Assembly: GCF_003635115.1 (NCBI RefSeq)
Contig: NZ_RBXJ01000001.1
Coordinates: forward strand, 558,001 to 622,000
Direction of reading: 5' to 3'
DNA length: 64,000 nucleotides
Origin: Microbacterium sp. AG1240
GTDB lineage: Bacteria > Actinomycetota > Actinomycetes > Actinomycetales > Microbacteriaceae
Part shown: piece by piece, positions 50,075 through 58,539 of the stretch
Position numbering within the stretch: the stretch's first letter is position 1
How the letters are laid out: each line of letters opens with the position of its first letter
Notes under the pieces: model-generated
Told to the model about the DNA's origin: nothing
The model's input: the letters and a program-made list of their open reading frames with translations, nothing else
Databases searched by the model: none
Translations under genes and position numbers: made by a program

Positions 50075-51174
50075 TGAAGGTATTGCATATCCTCGCGCAC
50101 GCGTCGCCCGACCGCCTGTATGGTGGGCCGAACTCCGTGGCTGCGACTCAGGCCGAAGGGCTCATCGCCCGGGGGCACGAGGTGCTTCTCGTCGCTGGGA
50201 GCGAGGGGTTCGAGCCAGGGACCGAGAATATCGGTGATATTCCTGCAGCTCTCTTCAGGTCTCGACGGGTGGTCGGTCGATCGTACGCATACCGCCTCAC
50301 TCCCGGCATGTCCGCGTACGTCAGACGCATTGCTCGTGGATTTGACGTCGCTCACATTCATCTCGCGCGCGATCTGACTACACTCCCTATCGCACTAAAA
50401 ATGCCTATCCCGCTCGTGGTTCAGCCTCACGGCATGCTCTCGTCTCGCTCGTCCTCTCTGCACCTTTTAGTCGACCAATTGTTGACTGCAAATGCGGTGG
50501 CGCGTGCCAGCGCGGTTGTGGCGCTCAACGATGCAGAGCTGGCCGAGTTGGAGGCCCGCTACAAAATTCGTTCCGGGTTCGTCTTGCCCAACCCCGTTCG
50601 TGCAGGGTCCGGATCACGTGGCTCGGCAGATGGGCCTCAGACGGTCCTTTTCCTCGCGAGGTTACACGAGCGCAAACGCCCCACCCTTTTTGTTGAAGCA
50701 GCTCTCGACTTAGCTGCAGAGGGTGCACGAATGCGGTTCATCGTAGCTGGGCCAGACGAGGGTCAGGGCGCTCTTTTAGACACGCTGATCGCGAGCGCGG
50801 GGGCGACAGTCGAACGTATCGGCAGCGTTGATGCGGGGGATGTAGCGAGGACCATGGCTCTAGCGGACCTATATGTCTTGCCTGCGATCAACGAACCTTT
50901 CGGGCTGACTCTGCTGGAGGCCGTCAGCAACGGAACCCCGGTGGTCGCTGACCACACATCTTCGCTCGGCCGTGAGCTAGCGGCGCTCAATCTTGGTCGC
51001 GTATTCGACGGCACTCGCGCCGGGCTGACTGCTGCGATACGATCCGCACTTGCCGACGAGCGTCTCATCTCCACTGCTAGGGATAGAGGCAATGAGTTGG
51101 TTCAAGCAAGGTGGGGCATCGACCATGCGAGCTCTCAGCTGGAGAAGATATATGAAAGCGTGGTGAAGGTATGA
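50074..51174 (+). CDS. Family 4 glycosyltransferase
   Basis: 366 aa, GT-B. Acceptor half: VLHILAHASPDRLYGGPNSV and VVQPHGMLSS. Donor half: VLFLARLHERKRPTLFVEA and the EX7E motif INEPFGLTLLEAVSNG. ATG overlaps the WcaF-like stop by one base. From here codon use becomes more A/T-rich than in the rest of the window (for example TTTTTGTTGAAG and CACTAAAAATGCC stretches), pointing to later acquisition. Donor and linkage are unknown. Confidence 0.9.
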   Translation: MKVLHILAHASPDRLYGGPNSVAATQAEGLIARGHEVLLVAGSEGFEPGTENIGDIPAALFRSRRVVGRSYAYRLTPGMSAYVRRIARGFDVAHIHLARDLTTLPIALKMPIPLVVQPHGMLSSRSSSLHLLVDQLLTANAVARASAVVALNDAELAELEARYKIRSGFVLPNPVRAGSGSRGSADGPQTVLFLARLHERKRPTLFVEAALDLAAEGARMRFIVAGPDEGQGALLDTLIASAGATVERIGSVDAGDVARTMALADLYVLPAINEPFGLTLLEAVSNGTPVVADHTSSLGRELAALNLGRVFDGTRAGLTAAIRSALADERLISTARDRGNELVQARWGIDHASSQLEKIYESVVKV

Positions 51175-52253
51175 AAAACGTGCATATCCTGCAGCCCTAC
51201 GTCCCAGGCTACCGCGTTCCGTTTTTCGAATCGCTTCAATCCCGCCTCCTCATGGACGGGGTACAGATTCGCGTTTTCGCAGGCTCACCGGTGGGAGAAC
51301 AAGCGGGCCGCGGTGACGCGTCATCGCAGCATTCGTGGGAAGTGAGGATCTCTCAGCAAAGCTTTCAAATCGGGCGCAAGCGCATCACGTTTCCTAAACC
51401 CGGACGTGGCTTCTCGGAGGCAGATGGCGTCATAGTCGGACTGGTTGGGTCATTGCCCCAAGCTCACCTCGGAGCGTTGGCTTCATCCCTCGGTCGCCGT
51501 CGCCTGGGTCTATGGGGTCACGTCAAGGCTTACACTGCCCCCGCAAACCAATTGGACATGGCGCTCGAGCGGATGCTCATGAAGCGATCGGATCAAGTGT
51601 TCGCATACACCCCGGGCGGCGCAGAATTCGCCCGGGAATCAGGTGTGAACCTGGATCGAATCACAACCGTAATGAACACGCTCGACACAAGCTACGCATC
51701 GCAGGCGCTAGCGCCTGACACGGTTCTGGCGTTCCGGGAGCGCTGGGGACTTCGCCCCGGCGAGCGAGTATACGGATATATCGGGGGTCTAGACGCAAGT
51801 AAGCGCGTCGGCTTCCTTGCTGAATCACTAGACCGGTTGTGGGAGATCGACCGAAGTGCACGAGTTCTGGTGGCGGGTGAAGGGCGCGATGCGGATTTGC
51901 TCTCAAGTCATGTGAACCGTGGGCAAGTTGTCCGTCTCGGCTTTGCTGACAACAGCACGAAGGCGGCAATCGGAGCGGTATCTTCGGCTATTCTAATGCC
52001 AGGGCGGATAGGTTTGATTGCTTGCGATGCTCTCGCCCTTGGGGTGCCCCTCGTGTCGACCCGCTGGCCATTCCACGCTCCCGAAGCTGAATATTTACAA
52101 GAGGGTGACTCCGTTTTCTATGCTGCGGATGAACCTGCTGATTTTGCGCGGGTTGTGCATGGAGGCGCATTTGTGCGGCGTAAGCGAACTGTTCCAAGTC
52201 TCGAGCAGATGACCGAGAACTTTGCGCATGGCGTTCATAGGATGTTGGCGTGA
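51171..52253 (+). CDS. Glycosyltransferase, GT-B fold (family 4-like)
   Basis: 360 aa. The N-terminal VHILQPYVPGYRVPFFESL resembles acceptor halves of enzymes annotated as WsaF/GT4-like; the donor half has YGYIGGLDASKRVGFLAESL and ALALGVPLVSTRWPFHAPE. The second Glu of the usual EX7E donor motif is not obvious. ATGA overlap with the preceding gene and GTGA with the next. A/T-rich codons are frequent. It should add one sugar of the repeat unit on the cytoplasmic side. Confidence 0.8.
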   Translation: MKNVHILQPYVPGYRVPFFESLQSRLLMDGVQIRVFAGSPVGEQAGRGDASSQHSWEVRISQQSFQIGRKRITFPKPGRGFSEADGVIVGLVGSLPQAHLGALASSLGRRRLGLWGHVKAYTAPANQLDMALERMLMKRSDQVFAYTPGGAEFARESGVNLDRITTVMNTLDTSYASQALAPDTVLAFRERWGLRPGERVYGYIGGLDASKRVGFLAESLDRLWEIDRSARVLVAGEGRDADLLSSHVNRGQVVRLGFADNSTKAAIGAVSSAILMPGRIGLIACDALALGVPLVSTRWPFHAPEAEYLQEGDSVFYAADEPADFARVVHGGAFVRRKRTVPSLEQMTENFAHGVHRMLA

Positions 52254-53350
52254 AGGCTCCATTGCGGATTGCGATAGTTGCAGATGGTGACCCCGAACAA
52301 CGTTCGACGAATTCAGGGGTAGCCGCCGGCCTTTTGAGTGGCCTTCGGCGCGATCCACGCGTTGACGTTGTCGCCACCGTCGACTCCACGCCACCACTTG
52401 CTATTCGACTGTTCACCGCTGCAGTCGCGATCATTTCTGCCCCCAGATACTGGCGGTCGACCTTTCGGAAGGGCACTCTGGCGCGTTGGGCGAGGTCCCG
52501 GAGGCGCGATCAGCTCTTGCGCTCGCACCAAGTTGACGTGGTGATACATGTGCGCAATACCTATGCTCCGTACGCCGACGCGGCGTACGTGAACTTCGTA
52601 GACAACGTAGCGTCTTTGAGCCAACGCGAGTGGGAGCCTTGGTCCCTTCCCCGCCGTGAGTACGTGCGTCGGTTCGGTGCGGAACAACGTCAGTTCCGTA
52701 TGAGCGTCGCCACCTACACGGCAGGACGCCATGTGAGGGCGGAGATATCGAAAGAATACTCCCTACCCCTCGATCGCGTTGTTGCGGTTGGGGGGGGATT
52801 GAATCCCGTCCCGCAGTCGGGTGTCCCGCGACAAGAAGGCCGCGTTCTGTTCGTCGGCTACGACTTCGAACGGAAAGGTGGGGATGTCCTCCTCCGCGCG
52901 TTCTCGAAGGTGACCGTTCCTAATGCTGAGCTGGTGATCGTGGGACCGGAAGCTAGACCGTCGGCGGATCCGCGAGTTAGATGGGTTGGTCGTCTATCTG
53001 ACCGTCAAGAGTTGGCTGACCTATACGCTAGTGCGGCGGTATTTGTGCTGCCCGCGTTATTCGAACCGTATGGTCTTGTGATCGCAGAAGCGATGAATAG
53101 TGGTCTCCCGTGCGTGGTATCAGACGCCAACGAGTTGCCGCGCCTTGTCGAGGACGAGGTGTCAGGCATCGTTGTTCCGCGCGGCGACGACCAATCTCTG
53201 GCGGTTGCACTGGAACGGCTGTTGGGCGATCCATGCCTTCGCGTGAGGCTCGGAGATGCGGCCCAGCGCTCCATTGCGACTGAGGGGCTGACGTGGCGAG
53301 ATGTCGCGTCAAGAATGATTGCCGATATTGGTCCGCGGGTTGGTAATTAG
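52250..53350 (+). CDS. Family 4 glycosyltransferase
   Basis: 366 aa, GT-B. The donor half is canonical: VLFVGYDFERKGGDVLLRAF, VRWVGRLSDRQELADLY, and FEPYGLVIAEAMNSGLPCV with the two glutamates. The acceptor half is arginine-rich with TYAPYADAAYVNFVDNVASL. The GTG start overlaps the upstream stop (GTGA). Part of the low-GC central block of the second polysaccharide locus. Confidence 0.9.
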   Translation: MKAPLRIAIVADGDPEQRSTNSGVAAGLLSGLRRDPRVDVVATVDSTPPLAIRLFTAAVAIISAPRYWRSTFRKGTLARWARSRRRDQLLRSHQVDVVIHVRNTYAPYADAAYVNFVDNVASLSQREWEPWSLPRREYVRRFGAEQRQFRMSVATYTAGRHVRAEISKEYSLPLDRVVAVGGGLNPVPQSGVPRQEGRVLFVGYDFERKGGDVLLRAFSKVTVPNAELVIVGPEARPSADPRVRWVGRLSDRQELADLYASAAVFVLPALFEPYGLVIAEAMNSGLPCVVSDANELPRLVEDEVSGIVVPRGDDQSLAVALERLLGDPCLRVRLGDAAQRSIATEGLTWRDVASRMIADIGPRVGN

Positions 53351-53369
53351 GCTAGGAGGCCGTCGCGCA

Positions 53370-54506
53370 ATGATTAAGAGCCTCAATGGATACGATGCGG
53401 GGCTACCTGATACCCCGAACGAGGGTGCGCCGTCGTCCGTTATCATCGTGGAGGGGAACCCCACCGGGCATCGACTGAGCTACGTCTCCCTTCTTGCAGA
53501 CGCGGCTGACGAATCTGCGATGAATATTTCTATATTGACGAGCAAGGTTGCGCGCGACTCACCCGAATGGGCGTTGCACCTGGGTTCTTTCGAAGGTGCT
53601 GTTGAGTTGGACGAGTCTGAGAATTTAGAGCAGTTCGCCCGCTTGGCTGACGAACGGGCGGCAAGCGTGGTAGTGATCCCCGACGGAGACAAGTATCTCA
53701 AGCATTTGTTTCTCCACGGTTGGCGGTCGTCCTCTCGAATCTCTCTCCTAGTGATGCGACCGGATGGCCAAGCATCTGGAGGGCGGCTTCGTGCCGTCGG
53801 ATCGGGTGTGCTGAAGAAGATCCTTATTCTCGCAGTCAATCTGCGCAGGCGCGTTCATGTGCGGGCGCTTTCGAGCTCGTTGCGAGAGGGGACAAGAATG
53901 GTTCCGTCGGTACCAGACCCGGTGTCGTTCGCGCCAAGTGAAATCGCTACGAGGGAACTTCGGCGTGAGATGGAGGCGGGTCAGGGCGAGTATTGGGTGG
54001 CCGTCTTGGGCCTGATAACCCGGCGCAAGAACCTGGACGCTATTGCCGAAGCAGTCGCCTCGATCCCGTGGGGTGGTCTCGTTCTCGCGGGTTCGCTCAC
54101 TGCCGATGCGCGAGCGCTTGCCGAACCATTCCTGCGGCAGCTGCTGGCAGAAGGGAGGCTGATCACGCACTTTGGCTCGCTCTCAGATTCAGATTTTGAC
54201 GCTGTAATCTCGGCGGTGGATTGCGTTGCGGTTGTGCATTCCAACAACGGCCCCAGCGGGGTGGTGGGCAAGGCAGCGGCCGCAGGCACCCGGCTTATAC
54301 TCGGCGGTGCGCGCAGCCTCAAACGTGATTGGGCTTCTGCCCGGCAGGTGGCGACCTGGTCGGGGTCAACCCCGAAAGAACTCGCGTATGCGATGGCGAA
54401 ATCAAGAAATGTGGAACCGTTGCCCATGACCAGACCTCTGGCCTCCAAATCTCAGTTCTGCGAGGTCATGTTATTAAGATCTTCCAAGAGCAGGAATGAG
54501 GCATGA
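53370..54506 (+). CDS. Glycosyltransferase-like protein, GT-B fold
   Basis: 378 aa. The N-terminus VIIVEGNPTGHRLSYVSLL and the C-terminal donor-like half (YWVAVLGLITRRKNLDAIAE, LVLAGSLTADARALAE, VHSNNGPSGVVGKAAAAGT) suggest a GT-B enzyme, although the EX7E motif is replaced by a GPSG stretch. I chose the ATG at 53370 with an AGGAGG 11 nt upstream; a frame start at 53319 would overlap the previous gene. Its stop overlaps the flippase start (ATGA). Confidence 0.72.
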   Translation: MIKSLNGYDAGLPDTPNEGAPSSVIIVEGNPTGHRLSYVSLLADAADESAMNISILTSKVARDSPEWALHLGSFEGAVELDESENLEQFARLADERAASVVVIPDGDKYLKHLFLHGWRSSSRISLLVMRPDGQASGGRLRAVGSGVLKKILILAVNLRRRVHVRALSSSLREGTRMVPSVPDPVSFAPSEIATRELRREMEAGQGEYWVAVLGLITRRKNLDAIAEAVASIPWGGLVLAGSLTADARALAEPFLRQLLAEGRLITHFGSLSDSDFDAVISAVDCVAVVHSNNGPSGVVGKAAAAGTRLILGGARSLKRDWASARQVATWSGSTPKELAYAMAKSRNVEPLPMTRPLASKSQFCEVMLLRSSKSRNEA

Positions 54507-55699
54507 ATTGGCGTGGGCTTGGCCCGCGGTTCACTCTCCGCCTCTTCGCTTTGGTGGTGGCATCGCTGTTTCAGGCCATATGGTTTGCAGCGTTCGCCCG
54601 CGAGGCAGGTCCCGCAGACTTTGGAGTTTTCGGGGTGGTTTTGTCCGGCTGTTTACTTGCGGGCGCCGCGCTGGGCTTCGGGTTCGGGTCGTACGCGCTG
54701 CGTATGACGGAGAGCGGTACCAATCACAGGTCCACCGTCACCACAATGCTGATCACGCGGATTGGAACGACGGTCGCGATTGTGTCAGTAGCCGCGGCCA
54801 TCGCCCTTTCGACTGCAGACTCGTCGAGCGCAGTAGTCCTAGTCGGAGCTCTTTCGGCCGCGGTGGAGCTCCTGGGGGAGCTTGGCCAGGGAGTAATGTC
54901 CGGCCAGCGCAAGATCCTTCGCGCTGCGCTTGTGCTCGTTGGTCAAAGACTCGCCCCTCTCTGCGGGATACTGATCGGATCCGCTTTCGGTGACTCCCTA
55001 GGCGGGCTTTCGCTCGGTTTAGGTGTCGCGCTGGGCGTAACGACACTGGGGATGTTGCCCTACCTCTCCGTGCCGTCGTCGCTGTTCGCTCTGATCGCTC
55101 GATCACGTCACTATTGGTCAGCGTCTCTGTTGTCGAACGTATCGCAGCTCGAGTCGCCTCTGATCGGAATAGTCGCAGGTGCGGGGCCTGTCGGGCTTTA
55201 CGCGGCTGCCAATAGAGTTGTCAGCCCTGCCAGCTTGTTGGCGAATGCTCTGCTCAACGTTCTCGTGCCGGAGATTGCCTCGCAGGATGACGAAACTCGC
55301 AGGCTGGACATTTTCCGTCGCGTTCGGCTGGCGGCGTTTGGCCTCTTGTTCGGGCTGATTATGCTGTCGTTCCCGGCTTCCTACGCTGTTTTGTTGGTGC
55401 TGGGGCCAGAGTACTCCGAGGCATTCCCAATTGTTGCGGGATTTGTAATTGCGGCGGGCGTCAGCGGTGTCAGTAAGGTGTATCAGTCGATGCTTTTTGC
55501 GATAGGCGATGCGCGGTCTGTCGCCAGGTCAATCGGAGTGGGCGCAGTGGTGGGTCTGGCGTGTGTTGCAGTGATCGGGGTAGCTCTCTCCCCGGGCTGG
55601 CTGGGCCTGGCTCCCGTCGCCGCGCAAGTTGTGATTCTTGGTCTTATGGCCCTAGCGTTCAGCCGGGTGCGCCCGAATCCGGGAGGGGAAGTTCAGTGA
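54503..55699 (+). CDS. Polysaccharide flippase (Wzx/PST family), second copy
   Basis: 398 aa, about 12 membrane segments, shorter than the flippase at 13319. The N-terminal FAREAGPADFGVFGVVLSG and the mid segment LIGIVAGAGPVGLYAAANRV are standard for the MOP/PST family. It would export the fucose-type repeat unit. Overlaps with both neighbours (ATGA and GTGA) show tight coupling. Sequence similarity to the first flippase is low, so it is not a recent duplicate. Confidence 0.88.
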   Translation: MNWRGLGPRFTLRLFALVVASLFQAIWFAAFAREAGPADFGVFGVVLSGCLLAGAALGFGFGSYALRMTESGTNHRSTVTTMLITRIGTTVAIVSVAAAIALSTADSSSAVVLVGALSAAVELLGELGQGVMSGQRKILRAALVLVGQRLAPLCGILIGSAFGDSLGGLSLGLGVALGVTTLGMLPYLSVPSSLFALIARSRHYWSASLLSNVSQLESPLIGIVAGAGPVGLYAAANRVVSPASLLANALLNVLVPEIASQDDETRRLDIFRRVRLAAFGLLFGLIMLSFPASYAVLLVLGPEYSEAFPIVAGFVIAAGVSGVSKVYQSMLFAIGDARSVARSIGVGAVVGLACVAVIGVALSPGWLGLAPVAAQVVILGLMALAFSRVRPNPGGEVQ

Positions 55700-56451
55700 C
55701 CGTTGAAAGCTCAGCGCGTACGTTGGTTCTGCTAACCGCGGCCATCACGCCGAAGGCTGCGGGTCCGGTAGCAGTCGTCGACCCTAAGGTGCGGCTCTCG
55801 CAGTATCGGTCAGCTCTGGAAAGTTGGATCCGTGACACGCCTCCGGAAGTGCACTTAGTCATTCTGGAGACAACCGGATGTTTTACGGATGAGCTCAGGG
55901 AGTCTATTCCCATAGATGCTCGTGAACGTGTCGTCGTTACAGTGATACCCGCATCTCCCGAAGCAGAACGGCGTGGTAAGGGTTCCGCGGAGTTTGAGGT
56001 TGTGGAACGTTACCTGAGTGGATTGAGAGGTAAGTATCAGACCATATACAAGGTTACCGGGCGATTGGCACTCGAAGACGCGGCGCGGCTGGTAGTTCCG
56101 CTGAGGGATGAGGAAGTTCGAGCGCGGGCTGCTCTCGATCGCTCATATGTAGATACGCGACTGGTGGGCGCTGGTCGCTCGGCATGGCAATTTCTTCTCG
56201 AGGATATGGTTGCTGACATAGATGACATGCGTGGGGTGTACGTCGAACATGTTTTAGCGGCGCGAATCGCTACTGGGCTTGCGCTACGTCAAATTTCGAT
56301 GTCGCGCTTTCCTTGGAAGCCGGTATTTCTCGGTGTCTCCGGGACCACCGGGGGAATTTATGGTGGTAACAAGTTTCGCCGTCTCATTGCCGTTCCGCAG
56401 CGTTATGTGGAGTCCAAGCTTGCTGCACTCGCGCAGAGAAAACAGGTATGA
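55696..56451 (+). CDS. Putative polysaccharide-locus protein of unknown type, 251 aa
   Basis: 251 aa, no signal peptide and no membrane helix. The N-terminus (TLVLLTAAITPKAAGPVAVV, then LVILETTGCFTDELRE) and the YQTIYKVTGRLALEDAARL segment recall small nucleotide-sugar-using proteins of capsule loci, in which a K-x-T/S-G-R motif recurs, but I cannot place it in a family. It begins with GTG overlapping the flippase stop and ends overlapping the polymerase start. Most likely a glycosyltransferase; sure only that it belongs to this operon. Confidence 0.65.
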   Translation: MTVESSARTLVLLTAAITPKAAGPVAVVDPKVRLSQYRSALESWIRDTPPEVHLVILETTGCFTDELRESIPIDARERVVVTVIPASPEAERRGKGSAEFEVVERYLSGLRGKYQTIYKVTGRLALEDAARLVVPLRDEEVRARAALDRSYVDTRLVGAGRSAWQFLLEDMVADIDDMRGVYVEHVLAARIATGLALRQISMSRFPWKPVFLGVSGTTGGIYGGNKFRRLIAVPQRYVESKLAALAQRKQV

Positions 56452-57746
56452 TGGATAGGCGGAATTTTGCCGCGGGGGTAAGTCGGCTGGGTAACAGCTC
56501 CGCGACGGATAGTCGGGCGGGTTCACGCAATCGAGTGAAGGCGCGTACGTCCCCTGCTTCTGCTGGGTTACATTCATCTGTGAGTAGCAAGGCTTTCACG
56601 GTATTTATCTCCCTAAGCGCGCTGACCTCTTCGTGGACGGGTGCGCGCACGATTTACCCGCTGTACGACGCATTTGCTCTTGCTGCACTCGCGATGTTGG
56701 TCTACTTCTGGCTGGCGCGTTTGGTTGTCTTGCGCATTCCTTTCTGGGTGGTATTACCATCGTTCGTGGCTATCGCTCTAGCTCCAATCGGGGCCATTCT
56801 CGCAGAGGTGCCGGGGGTTGCTCTAGGCTCCGCGATCGGATTTGCCAGCCGGATAGTTTTCACGACTGCTGTCCCAGCCGTATTGATTCTTGTGCAGGCT
56901 CAGCTGAGTCGTCGACGGCTTAGGTGGATAGCGGGCGCTTGGGTGGCGGGAGTAACGCTCAACGCGTTCGTAGCGCTCTTGACTAGCGTCGAGCTGGTGA
57001 ACGTAGAGGGGATTGTGGAAGGCACGACCGGGGAGCGCGCGTTTGGGTTGGCCGCGCATCCGAATACGCTCTCGTTGTCGGTGGCGCTCGCATGTCCCGT
57101 TCTTGTAACTCTGTTCCTAATGCGTGGGCGGCATGTGTTGGTGCGCCTACTATCTCTCGCCGGTTTGCTCCTTGCTGTCAATGCGCTGTTCACGGCTGAT
57201 TCCCGTGCTGGTCTTGTTGTCGGGCTGCCCGCGCTGCTCGTCAGCTTCCTGGTTATTGCTTTCCGAGAATGGAGGGGGGGATTTGCGCTCCTGCTGGTTC
57301 CCCTCATCGCGATTGCCGTGATCATGCTGGCTCCGGTAGTCTTTTTTCAATCTCGACTCTCGGTTAACTTGACGCGCGATTTGAGCTATATCAGGCGCGC
57401 TGAGTTGGCGGGTGCGGGTATAGAAACGTGGGCGCAGTCGCCGATCTTCGGGACCGGTTTGACTTCTGCGAGCGGCGTATCTGTCCCTCTGCTGCTGCTG
57501 TCCGCTGGTGGCGTTGTCTTACTAGCCGCTTACTACACTTTCCCGCTGGCACTGCTTTCGCGGGTGAGGGGGGTTCCGGTGTCATGGAGGGCGGCGTTCG
57601 TTCTGATGCTTCTTGCTGTGCTCGTGTTCGGCTTATTAAATAACGGGTACGCTGAGCGGGTTTCGTTTTGGTTTCCGCTTTGTCTTGTGGCGGCGTACCC
57701 GCGCGTTTCCAATCGTGATCTTTCACGTTTGAAACGCATTACATAA
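56448..57746 (+). CDS. O-antigen polymerase/ligase family membrane protein (Wzy-like), second copy
   Basis: 432 aa with about 11 membrane segments. The central loop TTGERAFGLAAHPNTLSLSV, then FTADSRAGLVVGLPALLVSF, and WAQSPIFGTGLTSASGVS are typical of the Wzy_C family. The N-terminus is 45 residues of charged, probably cytoplasmic sequence before the first helix. The ATG at 56448 overlaps the previous stop; a second ATG at 56451 is adjacent. It ends the rightward operon; the 790-bp stretch after it is gene-poor. Confidence 0.85.
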   Translation: MMDRRNFAAGVSRLGNSSATDSRAGSRNRVKARTSPASAGLHSSVSSKAFTVFISLSALTSSWTGARTIYPLYDAFALAALAMLVYFWLARLVVLRIPFWVVLPSFVAIALAPIGAILAEVPGVALGSAIGFASRIVFTTAVPAVLILVQAQLSRRRLRWIAGAWVAGVTLNAFVALLTSVELVNVEGIVEGTTGERAFGLAAHPNTLSLSVALACPVLVTLFLMRGRHVLVRLLSLAGLLLAVNALFTADSRAGLVVGLPALLVSFLVIAFREWRGGFALLLVPLIAIAVIMLAPVVFFQSRLSVNLTRDLSYIRRAELAGAGIETWAQSPIFGTGLTSASGVSVPLLLLSAGGVVLLAAYYTFPLALLSRVRGVPVSWRAAFVLMLLAVLVFGLLNNGYAERVSFWFPLCLVAAYPRVSNRDLSRLKRIT

Positions 57747-58539
57747 CTTGAGGATGACGAAATAAGCGTTCTGGTGGGACGCCTCCCGAGTTTGGTCTGA
57801 GACAGCTCGTCGGGAATGCTGTGTATGCAGTTGTGTAGACCATCCTGCCGCCGGGGATTAATGTCTCCGAGCGAATATTGTCACCACGGCTTGTTTGGCC
57901 ATGCTCACGTTTAGAGAGCGATCCGCGGTCCGCTATCGGGCAACCTCGCGCCTTCTTGGCACCGCGCTTTACCAGACCGTGGGCTCTCCCCAGCAACGCC
58001 CTCGATTTTGCGCTGGTTTGAGGCGTCCGGGTTGAGCGGTTTGCCGCAAAGGTCGACGGTCACTATGAGTTCAGTGGTCACAGAAGCGACGTCGTCACAT
58101 ATGAGTTCCGTCAATGAAATCTGGGTGACGGTGTCGAGCTGGGGTCCGTATTTCTCGCGACTCCGTTATCCAAGCCGTGTCGGTCTTTCGGGGCGCTTGT
58201 TCGCGTGGGTGGCGCGGAATGCCTGGCGCAGCTACGCGCTCGAGTGATCGAGTTGCATTGCTCGAACCTGCGGGTGCACCAACAATCTGTTCATTCGTCA
58301 CAAACGTTCCTCGTGACGGCGATTAGATGGAATGCATGGTGGAATTAATTGCGCTCGGTGTTGTTGTGCGGTTCTTCGGAGACGGTGAGCTTGGATTCTT
58401 AGCGTCCCGCACGACTTGAGCCTTGATGCTTTAGACGCTTGGGGAAATCTGGCCGGGCAACAACGACGGCTGGCCCGCCCCGAGCTGATGTCGAAGATCC
58501 GCGCCCGAACGAGGGCCGAACTCGAGCCCCTTTGCGCCG
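57747..58539. other. Gene-poor 793-bp stretch between polymerase and sugar transferase
   Basis: Several short open frames lie here on both strands, none with a ribosome site, family motif or stable codon bias. The base composition is lower in GC, like the operon before it. A CGTCAC/GTGACG hairpin (58296-58301 with 58313-58318) is the only structure noted. It probably holds decayed remnants of a lost gene or of a mobile element; I cannot identify one. Confidence 0.5.

Noticed and set aside
58008..58247. 79-aa rightward frame in the gene-poor stretch
   Set aside because: No ribosome site, mixed codon bias and no family pattern.
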